A DNA stretch of 28,982 nucleotides, taken from positions 1-28,982 of the forward strand of contig DAOUFU010000064.1 of assembly GCA_034429275.1 (NCBI GenBank). Reading direction: 5' to 3'. Source of the DNA: DAOUFU01 sp034429275 (GTDB lineage Bacteria > Chloroflexota > Anaerolineae > Aggregatilineales > Aggregatilineaceae). Made by a program: the position numbers and the translations under genes. This document shows, one piece after another, positions 17,148 through 26,000 of this stretch. Positions within the stretch are counted from its first letter, which is position 1. Every line of letters starts with the position of its first letter. A model generated the notes under the pieces. That model searched no databases, had not been told where the DNA came from, and saw only the letters and a list, made by a program, of their open reading frames with translations.

Positions 17148-19160
17148 TCACTGGACCTGTTTCACACCATACACATCCGCGCGAATATACACCATCATCG
17201 TCTCGGCGGCAGCAGGTTGATCCAGCGAATCGCTCTTATACAGCCACATCAGCCCATAGCGCCATATCGGAGTCGGCCTGCCGTTGAACCCGGTCCGCAG
17301 CCACACCTTGCGCGTGACGACATCCTTGCCCACATAATCTGCACCGAAGACCGGCTCCGGGTCGCGCCAGGGCATGATCACCGCACGCGTGGAAACCTCC
17401 GGCCCTACCCCGCTCACGAACCGCGCGTTGTCGAATTCGCGCAGCGCCCACGCCAGCGCGCCATCCGGCGGAACCTGCGCCGTCACGTCGATCACGTGTG
17501 GCACCCCCGTCGAGCGCCAGCTAAACTGTCGCAGCGTGGCCCGGATTTCGTCCACCCCATGCGTCACCGGGCGGCGATACCATAACTCGCGCGGATCGTC
17601 GTACTGGCTCAGGGCGGCGCGCCCGCCCAACCCAAAACTGGTCAGCAGCAACACAGCCAGCGTACCCAGTGCGAATCCGCGCACGGCGACTCGTGTCCCC
17701 CACAGGCTGCCCGCCAGGAAGAACATCACACCGAGCAACATCACGATCAGCAAATTGACGATCAGCCGGAACTGGATCGCGCCCAGTGTGCTCGCCAGCA
17801 CGTACCCGCCCTGCAGCTCCACCGTCGCCGTTGACGTGGTGCGGCTGTCGTAAACACCCTTCAGCATCACCCGGATCAAAGCGTCCAGGTCCACCGCCTG
17901 GGCGGGCAGTTCCAGCAGCAGCCGTTTGCCCAACAGCACCAGGCTCCCCCCCAACACCAGCCACATCGCCGCCGAAGCTGCCGCCACCACCGCCACCGAC
18001 CACGCTGGCGCGCGCCAGTAGCCGGGTGTGCGCTCGACGATCCAGCCCGTGACCTGCAAGCCGACCAGCGCGCACAGCGGCAGAGTCAGCCACAGCGCGT
18101 GAGCCGCTTCTGCCCCGGCGTAGATCATCGCCCACAGCACGCCGGCCAGAAACCAGCCCGCCAGCGCCCGTTCGAGGATGCTGCCTTCGCGCACCGCCTG
18201 GAACACGGCGATTCCCCCAAACAGTACCAGCCCGAACTCGTAGCGCAGGCTGATCCACAGCGGGAATGCCAGCGGGTGGCTCGCCGGGCGGATGACAAAC
18301 CCGCGCAATCCCTGCCACAGCACCTCGCCGACCGCCGTCAGCCCTGAGGGCAGGAAGAAAAAGCCGGTGCCCACCACGGCCACCCCCAGCGCCACCGCGA
18401 TCCCGGCTTCGTGCCAGGGCCACGCCGCCATCAGACGCCGCAGCCCGCCCGGCAGGTCGGTTTCCGGGTCATCGTTCAGCATCCAGGCGATGACCAGCCC
18501 GAACCCCATCCCGCCCAGCATCAGCAGGCCCGCCGGTTCCGCCAGCAGCACCATCGCCACCGCGCTCACCGAAGCCGCCAGCATCCAGCCGCGCGCCTGC
18601 CCACCGATGGCCAGCGCCTCAACCGCGCGCAGCGCGCACCAGGGCAGCACCATCGCCAGCAGCGCCGACCAGATCACCGGGCTGTTGGTCCGCCCGGCCA
18701 GCAGCACCACCGGCGAGACCAGCAGCAGCCCGCTGATGATCAGCGGTGGCAGCGGGTTCAGATAGCGCCGCCACAGCACCGGCGAGAGCACCAGCAGCAC
18801 CGCGCCCAACGCCACCGGCAGCCGCGCCGCCGTATTGGTCGCCCCGCCAAAAGTGAAACTGATCGCATTCAGCGCAAAGGTCAGCGGGCTTTCGGCCACC
18901 GGCGGATCGCCCGGCACGGTCGAATCCAGCAGGCGCAGTGCCGCCAATGCCTGGGCCGCCTCGCCATCGTTGAGTGGGGCCGCGCCAAGCTGGGCCAGGT
19001 GCAGCACCAAAGCCGCCGCCGCCAGCGCCACATAGAGCAGCACTTCCAGCGTAATGCTGACCCGCAGCGCCGGTTCCGCTGCCAGCCGCACACGGTCGCC
19101 GCGCGCCGTGTGATCTTCCCCAGCAGAGCCGCCGATCAGATTTTCGAGTGTCGTGCTCAT
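17148..19160 (-). CDS. Polytopic GT-C-type membrane protein, divergent Agl23/PMT-like
   Basis: This is a 670-aa protein with about a dozen hydrophobic helices (the first at about 38-57) and a soluble tail of about 150 residues (518-670). The N-terminal layout follows the GT39/TIGR03663 pattern (LAQLGAAPLNDGEAAQALAA, then NTAARLPVALGAVLL). However, the DE dipeptide appears as D65-G-E67, and the HGP position reads ESP (VAESPLTFA). The tail resembles the post-membrane segment of the giant Agl23 fusion downstream, with similar spacing of VDEIRATLRQF, WALREFDNARFV and MPWRDPEPVFG. It is probably a paralogue, either of altered specificity or without catalysis. The start is 3 nt after the UroD-like stop and its own stop abuts the sigma gene. 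Confidence 0.75.
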   Translation of the reverse strand: MSTTLENLIGGSAGEDHTARGDRVRLAAEPALRVSITLEVLLYVALAAAALVLHLAQLGAAPLNDGEAAQALAALRLLDSTVPGDPPVAESPLTFALNAISFTFGGATNTAARLPVALGAVLLVLSPVLWRRYLNPLPPLIISGLLLVSPVVLLAGRTNSPVIWSALLAMVLPWCALRAVEALAIGGQARGWMLAASVSAVAMVLLAEPAGLLMLGGMGFGLVIAWMLNDDPETDLPGGLRRLMAAWPWHEAGIAVALGVAVVGTGFFFLPSGLTAVGEVLWQGLRGFVIRPASHPLAFPLWISLRYEFGLVLFGGIAVFQAVREGSILERALAGWFLAGVLWAMIYAGAEAAHALWLTLPLCALVGLQVTGWIVERTPGYWRAPAWSVAVVAAASAAMWLVLGGSLVLLGKRLLLELPAQAVDLDALIRVMLKGVYDSRTTSTATVELQGGYVLASTLGAIQFRLIVNLLIVMLLGVMFFLAGSLWGTRVAVRGFALGTLAVLLLTSFGLGGRAALSQYDDPRELWYRRPVTHGVDEIRATLRQFSWRSTGVPHVIDVTAQVPPDGALAWALREFDNARFVSGVGPEVSTRAVIMPWRDPEPVFGADYVGKDVVTRKVWLRTGFNGRPTPIWRYGLMWLYKSDSLDQPAAAETMMVYIRADVYGVKQVQ

Positions 19161-19163
19161 ACG

Positions 19164-20249
19164 CTATCCACCTGCGCCCAATCCAAACAACTCGTCCAGA
19201 AAGGCGTCGATCTCCGCCTCGCTCAGTTCTGGCTCATCGACCAGGTAGAACAGGAACCCCTTGCCGCCGATCTCGCGGGCGATGGTCAGCGCCCCGGCCC
19301 GCGTCACGTACACCTGGCAGAGCTTACCGCCCGCCCGGATTCGCCGCAGCACGTCCGGCCACTGGTCGGCCAGCGGATTCCCCGCGCCCGGCTGCCATTG
19401 GATGCCGCGCAGCCGCTCAATCCCCAACAGCAAGTCGAGATGCACCAGCGCACCCTTGCCATCCAGGTGATAAAACCCGTACTCCATCGCCTCACAACAG
19501 GCGATCAGGTCCGGCAGCACAAACCGGCGGAACAGGCGCGGGCTGATCATATAGGAAAAGTCGCATTGCAGCATATACCCGCGATCCGGTGCCCAGCACG
19601 GCGACCAGTTGCAGATTCCGCGCCCCGCCGGGGCGAGCTTGCGGCACATCACGTCGAACACGTCCAGCCACACGCGGGTGATCTCGCCCGCCAGCCGTTC
19701 GACCTCGTCCGGCGCGTCGAGCACATCCATCAGCAGGCGATCGGTGCCACGCAGGCTTGCCAGCACATCCAGCCCGCCGCCGATGTCCGTCATGCCGATG
19801 GCGACGCGGTCGCCCCAGCGCGCCAGCGCTTCGTCGGTGACCGCGTTCACCCGCCGCCACCAGGGGTTGGCCTCGTCCACCGCGATGGTGATCTCGCTCA
19901 GCGACTCCACCGGCAGCCGCCCGAACCAGGTCGTCTCCGTCTGGTAATGCACCGGGCTGCCGAGAAATCCCGCCAGCATCCCCGCGCCAAAGTTCACCCA
20001 CCACTTGGGGAAGGCATCGGCGTAGAACTGGGCCACATCAAGCTGGCGCTGGACATCGTCCAGCATGACGCTCACCGGCACATCCAGCCCATACCCGGTG
20101 AGCTGCTCAGTCTTGCCCCCGTCCAGGCTGCCGACCGGCGTCTGTTCGATCACCACCAGCGGGCGATCCAGCTCGCCGCGCCACCACGCGCCCCAGTCTT
20201 GCGCGATCCGCGCCCAGTCCGCCTCGCTGAACTCGCGGTACGTCGCCAC
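19164..20249 (-). CDS. UroD-superfamily protein (corrinoid methyltransferase-like)
   Basis: This is a 361-aa soluble protein of the uroporphyrinogen decarboxylase/MtaA superfamily. The fit is seen in the TIM-barrel pattern and in the C-terminal core: FSYMISPRLFRRFVLPDL (231-248), YHLDGKGALVHLDLLLGI (260-277) and RGIQWQPGAG (281-290). The RQAGR motif that true heme-pathway UroD carries near its N-terminus is absent, so it is not expected to be HemE. Relatives are annotated as corrinoid-linked or sugar-associated enzymes of unknown reaction. The start is a GTG with an AAGGGGTGAGG Shine-Dalgarno. It lies 18 nt after the DUF2298 stop and 3 nt before the next start. It is the only clearly cytosolic metabolic enzyme inside the membrane-protein block. 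Its substrate is unknown. Confidence 0.8.
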   Translation of the reverse strand: MATYREFSEADWARIAQDWGAWWRGELDRPLVVIEQTPVGSLDGGKTEQLTGYGLDVPVSVMLDDVQRQLDVAQFYADAFPKWWVNFGAGMLAGFLGSPVHYQTETTWFGRLPVESLSEITIAVDEANPWWRRVNAVTDEALARWGDRVAIGMTDIGGGLDVLASLRGTDRLLMDVLDAPDEVERLAGEITRVWLDVFDVMCRKLAPAGRGICNWSPCWAPDRGYMLQCDFSYMISPRLFRRFVLPDLIACCEAMEYGFYHLDGKGALVHLDLLLGIERLRGIQWQPGAGNPLADQWPDVLRRIRAGGKLCQVYVTRAGALTIAREIGGKGFLFYLVDEPELSEAEIDAFLDELFGLGAGG

Positions 20250-20267
20250 GCCTCACCCCTTCTTGCG

Positions 20268-23051
20268 CTACCGTCCACCGCCCACGCGGTACACCGCTAC
20301 CGCCCCCGACTGGCACACCGGCTGGAGCACCTGCTCGAACTTATTCAGCCCGCGTTCCAGGTCGCGGCGGCGGCTCTCGTCGTCTCCGGCCAGTTCGCCC
20401 GGCAGGCGGCGCTCCGCACCGCCCACCACGATGTAGTCGATCCCGTACCGGTCGATGATCTGCCAGGCGCGGTTCCAGTCCTGAGTCGTGTACAGGTCCT
20501 GCACCTCGCTCACCCGGTCGCGCCGGACTCCGTTCTCAATCCGTGTATCGATCACGCGCGGGTAGCTCTCGCCGCGCCACTGGCGCTCGTGGTTCTGCCA
20601 ACCGATCAGCGTGGGCAGCCCGGTCAGCGCGCTGAAGCGCGACCGGTCCGGCTCATACGCCCCGCCCGGCGCTTCGACGATCACCACCCGCTCGCCCGTG
20701 CCGCCCGGTTCCAGCCGCGCCAGGCACTGCGCCGCCGTATATTCATCCGCGCTGACCATCTGCGGCGTGCCGTCCAGCGTCAAATCGGGCAGCTTGCCAC
20801 AGGTGACCGTGATCGTCAGGTCGCGGCCCCGGTCGGATTCACACGCGCGGATTTCGGCCTGCTTGCGCAGCCGGTCGCTGTCTACCAGCGCGCGTCCGCG
20901 TCCTGCCAGCACCGGGTAGAGCAGCCCCATCACCACCAACAGCGCGGCCACGCCTGCATACACCCACCGCCCTGCTGGCACGATCCGCGTTTTTCCCGGC
21001 TCGCCATCGACCAGCACACTCCACAGCGCGAAGCCGGTCGCCAGGCTGAACAGAATCCAGCCCTGGTAATAGAGCTTGAATACGGTATTGATGCGCACGG
21101 CAAAATTATCGCGCAAATAGACCACATCCGGCGCGAGCACCAGCACCGCCGCCGCGCCGATCAGCAGCAGCGCGAACCCCGTCGCCGGGCTGTAGGTGAT
21201 CGCCCGCACCCGCAGCACGCCGTCCGACCCTTCCATCCGGTCCTCGACCGGTACTGCCGCCACCGAATCCGCCAGGGGCCGCGCGAACAGCCGCCCGACC
21301 ACCACGAAGATAAATGCCAGCAGCAAAAGCTCGCCGGGCAGCGCTGCCGCGCGCTTGCTCAAAATATCCGGCAGCAGCGCGCCCAGTCCCTCGCCCTGCG
21401 CATACACGGAAAATACCGGCTGGCGCAGGTCATCACGCCCCCAGGCGACCGTACCCAGCGCCGCGATCACCGCCGCCGCCATCAGCGCCGCCGCAAACAC
21501 CGCCAGCCCGCCCGCTTCCCAGTTGAAGCGCCGCCCGGCCCGCCGCATCTCGATCACCAGGTACGCCGCCAGCAGGATCAGGAACGCGCCGAACTGCAGG
21601 AACAACTGCTGCCACCGCGTGGGATAGATTACGTTGGGCATCACGCCGCCCGCCTGCGAGGTGAAGCTGATGATCCAGGGCAGATACAGCGCCAGAGTCA
21701 GCCCGCCGACCACCAGCGCGAAACGCGCCGCCCCCCACAGCGCGCGCCGGTCGAGCACTCCCGTCGCGTCGCGCATCAGCCGCCGCAGCACCTCCGCGCC
21801 GAACAGCAGCCCCAGGTAGACGGCGTCCCACGAATTCATGAACACCATACCGCCCACCCACACCGCGTACAGCCCCATCTCCCACAGGGCCGGATCGCGC
21901 CGCTTCAGCACGAGATTGAGCGCCAGCCCCACCGCCAGCACCGCGAAAGGCAGCGCCAGCACGTGCGGATGAATATCCGCCAGGATGAACGAGAAGTTGG
22001 GGAACTCGGTGATCGGCTGGATGGGGTGCGGCGTGCCGTCGAGCTGGCGATCGTGCACCACCCGGCTGTAGCGCCACCCCACGCCATACGTGAAGCTGAA
22101 GCGGTCGAACGGCAGCGCGTCGTCGTCCCAGTTGGGCACGCCGTCGCGGTCATCATCCACCGGGGCGCTGATCGTGCCGTTCTCAGTCGTCATGCTGACG
22201 GTGCCCGCGCGCCCCTCCACGTCCCAGAAGTCAAAGTACGCCTCATTGACCAGCCCGGAGGCGTACCCCTGGTACGGCAGCTCAACCAGCGCCGTGCCCA
22301 GGCTGCCCATCACCGTCAGCATGACCAGCGCCGCCACGCCCGCACCGATCGCCCACCGGGCGCGCGCTGCCGCGCCGCGCGGCGTGCTGCGCACCATGTT
22401 GTAGACTACGCTCAACGCCCCGATGCCTGTCAGCGCGAAGGTTGAAGCGATCGCCAGGTTGAAGGCCGTGCCGCTCGTCACACCGGCCAGGTCGGCCAGC
22501 GCCGCCACGATCACATACCCGAAGTAGTAGTAGCTGATGGCGTAGCCGCTCAGCCATGCATCCTGCGGCGGGAAGTTCGCGCTCGCCCGGATGCTGTTGA
22601 GGAACATCAGCTCCATCGGCTTCTCGGTGCTGCGCATCTCCGGGTTGGCCGCGCGGAACGCCGCCCACCCCACCAGCAGCAGCAGGAATACCGCCTCGGT
22701 GGTGAGGATCAGCGCGCGGTGCTGGCGCGCCCAGGTGCGCATCGGCAGCCCATCGCCCTTCGCGCCGCGGAAGAACACGGTCAGCGCCGCCGCCAGCACG
22801 ATCAGCCACGCCAGCGCGATCCCGCCCGGCGTATTGCGCAGCAAGCCCACGCTGCCCAGGAACCAGAACACGAACCCGGTCAGCATCAGCCCCGCCGCCC
22901 GTGCCAATCCATAGCCGCGATCGGGCAGCCCGCTCAGCATCCGGTAGAGCAGCGGCCAGGCCGCCGCCCCCGCCAGCGTGATGAACAGCCACCAGCGCAG
23001 TACTTCGCCGCCTTCGCGGACCAACCAGTCGAAGATCAATCCCAGGTTCAT
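20268..23051 (-). CDS. DUF2298 / YYY membrane protein (TIGR03662-like), single-domain form
   Basis: This is a 927-aa polytopic protein. The family signature lies early: EKPMELMFLNSI (143-154), then the YYY triplet at 174-176 in GYAISYYYFGYV. ADIHPHVLALPF (358-369) marks the conserved His-rich turn. Between them, about 260-350 forms an extracytoplasmic loop with an Asp-rich thrombospondin-type-3-like stretch, DDDRDGVPNWDDDALP (299-314). The C-terminal soluble part (about 725-927) ends with IIDRYGIDYIVVGGAERRL, shared with the larger DUF2298 protein upstream. The length fits the single-copy class of the family. It begins 1 nt after the upstream stop. The family is linked to TIGR03663 proteins in the same genomes. 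The reaction is unknown; a role in polyprenyl-linked sugar transfer is inferred. Confidence 0.88.
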   Translation of the reverse strand: MNLGLIFDWLVREGGEVLRWWLFITLAGAAAWPLLYRMLSGLPDRGYGLARAAGLMLTGFVFWFLGSVGLLRNTPGGIALAWLIVLAAALTVFFRGAKGDGLPMRTWARQHRALILTTEAVFLLLLVGWAAFRAANPEMRSTEKPMELMFLNSIRASANFPPQDAWLSGYAISYYYFGYVIVAALADLAGVTSGTAFNLAIASTFALTGIGALSVVYNMVRSTPRGAAARARWAIGAGVAALVMLTVMGSLGTALVELPYQGYASGLVNEAYFDFWDVEGRAGTVSMTTENGTISAPVDDDRDGVPNWDDDALPFDRFSFTYGVGWRYSRVVHDRQLDGTPHPIQPITEFPNFSFILADIHPHVLALPFAVLAVGLALNLVLKRRDPALWEMGLYAVWVGGMVFMNSWDAVYLGLLFGAEVLRRLMRDATGVLDRRALWGAARFALVVGGLTLALYLPWIISFTSQAGGVMPNVIYPTRWQQLFLQFGAFLILLAAYLVIEMRRAGRRFNWEAGGLAVFAAALMAAAVIAALGTVAWGRDDLRQPVFSVYAQGEGLGALLPDILSKRAAALPGELLLLAFIFVVVGRLFARPLADSVAAVPVEDRMEGSDGVLRVRAITYSPATGFALLLIGAAAVLVLAPDVVYLRDNFAVRINTVFKLYYQGWILFSLATGFALWSVLVDGEPGKTRIVPAGRWVYAGVAALLVVMGLLYPVLAGRGRALVDSDRLRKQAEIRACESDRGRDLTITVTCGKLPDLTLDGTPQMVSADEYTAAQCLARLEPGGTGERVVIVEAPGGAYEPDRSRFSALTGLPTLIGWQNHERQWRGESYPRVIDTRIENGVRRDRVSEVQDLYTTQDWNRAWQIIDRYGIDYIVVGGAERRLPGELAGDDESRRRDLERGLNKFEQVLQPVCQSGAVAVYRVGGGR

Positions 23052-23052
23052 C

Positions 23053-26000
23053 CTATTCCGCGCCCACCAATGAAGCCCGTGCCGCCGCGTCCACTGCCGC
23101 GCGCTGCACGCGATACACCACGTCGTGACTGACCATTTCCGCCGGACACAGGCTCACCTCGTCGATCTGCGGCACGATACAGTGTGCCCGGTCATAGACA
23201 ATCTCCAGCAGGCCGCGCTCTACCATCGTGTCGAACTTCGCCAGCCCGGCTGCCTCCATGATCCGCACCTCGCCGGTTTCGGCATTCCGCACGATGCCGC
23301 CGTACAGAATGCGTTCCAGCGTGCCCACCACGATATAGCCGATGTCGTAATGCCGGATCAGCGTGATCGCCCCGGCAATGCCTTCTTCGCCGCCCACCTG
23401 GTACAGCGCGGAGATGTTATTCTCGCGGTTGTGCACCAGCCGGTCCATATCTTGCAGGCTGTGCTGCTGAATCTGGTGCCACGACCAGCCCAGGATCGTC
23501 GGCAGGCCCGTGTAGATGCTGAGCCGCCCGGCCCACCGGTACTGCTGACCGGGCATCTGCCCCTCGGCAATCACCGGCGTGCCGGTGATCTCATCCTGCA
23601 GCCAGCGAATCAGCGCGTAATCATCGCGCAGCGAGAAGCTGATGCCGTTCTCGTTGTGTACCGCCGTCTGCATATAGGCCATGCCGTCCAGCGTGGTCGG
23701 CACGTCGGGATCGAAGCGGTCCTTCCACCGGCCCTGAGTCGCCAGCAGCGGGTACAGCGCCGCCGCCGCGATCAGCATCACCAGCCCGACCTGCCAGGCC
23801 CCGCGCCACAACCCGGACCAGCGCACCATCGCGCGCAGCATCCAGGCCAGCGCCACGCCGCCCACCACGCTCAGCAGGAACCACACCTGCAGGTAGAACT
23901 TGAACACCGTGTTCTGCCGCCCGATGTCGCCATCCAGCACCACCAGTTCCACGCCCAGCGAGATCGCCAGCGCCAGCACGATCAGCGCGTGGGCGGCGCG
24001 CACCAGCGGAGCCTGCCCCGGCGCGAAGAACAGCAGCGCGGCCCAGGCCACCAGCGGCACCACCAGCGCCGCCACCGGCACATCGCGCGCGCCCCACACC
24101 AGCGATCCCAGCACCACCACGACCAGCCCGCCGCCGATGATGCTCACCGGCACGATCTGCCCGCTCAGATCAGCCACGCGCACCCGCCGCAGCCAGCGCG
24201 CCGTCCGCCAGATCAAGAAGGCGATCACAATGAAGATGAACAGCCCATGAATGTACAGGTATGCCCACAGCGGCGTCGTCTCGCGCTCCCAGGGCAGAAT
24301 GTCCGTGTAGCCGGTGGCGAAATAGCGCGTGAACGGCCACGCCGCCACCATCGAGATCGCCACAAACCCGGCCACCCGCCCGATCCAGGCCGTCAGCACG
24401 CGCCGGTCGGCGTGGGCGCGCGCCATGATCACCAGCGCCAGGTAGATCGCGCCCGTCAACACCAGCCCGGCGACGATCCACACCAGGATGCTGCCCGCCG
24501 TCAGCGTTGCTTCAATCGGCTTCTCGCCGGGGTTGAGTCCGCGCTCGGCCTGCTGGTTGGCCAGCAGGGTCAGCAGCAGGTGATAGGCCACCCGCAGAAA
24601 TGCCATCAGCGGCGGCACGATCAGCACGGTCAGCGCCGTCTCGCGGAAGCGCGAAGGCCGCAGCCAGTCGAGCAGCCACGCCGCCAACCGCGATTCGCCC
24701 CGCCCGGCGCTGGCACGGCTTGCCTCCAGCCACGCGGCGAAGGTCAACCCGGCCCCGCCCAGCAGCAGGTAAGTGATCCAGTCCCACGAATTGGTGGGGC
24801 GCAGCACGCCCACCGCCAGCCCGCCAAGCGCCAGCGCGGCAAAGGCTTCGATCCCGCTGCGCAGCCCCAACCCTGCCCCCATGATCTCGGCCAGCAGCCA
24901 CAGCAGCACCAGCAGCGTGATCGGGAAGGCCATCATGTGCGCGTGCAGATCGCCATACAGGAAGGTGAAATAGGGCATTTCGGCGATGGCATTCTGCCCT
25001 GCCCCGCCCGGCAGTTCGTTGATGATGCGCGTCGGTGCCCAGTACCAGCGGTTGGGCGCGAGTGGAAGCTGCTCGCCGCTGAAGAAATTATCCAGCCCGC
25101 CCACGAAGTGCCGGAGTTGCTTCAGCGTGTTGCTGGCATCATACGCCCACTGCTTGAGGATCGGCGGGTGCTCCGTCTTGGCTTTGATATAGGCCTCGGT
25201 GCGTTCCTGCGCGCGCAGCGCGAACTTGAACTGGTCATCGCTCGAAGGCTCGCGCCCGGCATTCTGCGCCGCGAAGCGCGCCACTTCCTCATCGTAGAAT
25301 CCCTGGTAAATATCCCCGCGCCGGGCTTCGACCTGCTCACGCCGGTACTGGTCATAGAGCGCCGGGCGCTCCCAGCCGTCCATCCGGGCGATGGTCGTTA
25401 CCAACAGGTGAATCTCGCCCAGGTTGCCCAGGATCACCGCCAGCAGTACCGCCAGCAGCCCGGCGGCCCAGGCGCTGCCGCGCGGTGCCCGCGCTTCGCG
25501 GATCGGCGCAGCCTGGGGGACCATCCCCGGCTGTGTTCCGTCAGAGTCGTGCGCTGCGCCGCCATCGTGTGTCGCGCCTTCCACCGCGCCCGGCCAGGTA
25601 GCCCGCGCCCGCACCCAGTTGTACGCGACGGTGAACACCCCGATTCCCGTCATGGCGAACAGTGTGGGGATGATCAGGTTGTAGGCCAGCGAGGGATTCA
25701 GGCCGAGCAGCTTGACCGGCGCGCCTACCACCACGTAGCCGAAGTAGTAGTAATTGATGTAGCCGCCGGAAAACCAGGGATCGAGCGGCGGGAACACCGT
25801 CGAGCGCAGCACTGCGTTGAAATACGCGAAGTCCATCGGCTTCTCGCCGCCCAGCGCAAAGTGCCACAGGTCCGGGTTGCCCAGCCGCACGATCAACCCC
25901 ACCGCGAACAACCCCACTGTCAGCGCTTCGACCGCCAGCAGGTAGCGCCAGTTGGCCCGCAGGTAGGCCACCATCAGCGCGCGCCGCCGCCAGGTCAGCG

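Noticed and set aside
19164..20249. hemE (uroporphyrinogen decarboxylase of heme synthesis)
   Set aside because: The N-terminal RQAGR motif is missing and no other heme genes are nearby; only the superfamily fold is supported.
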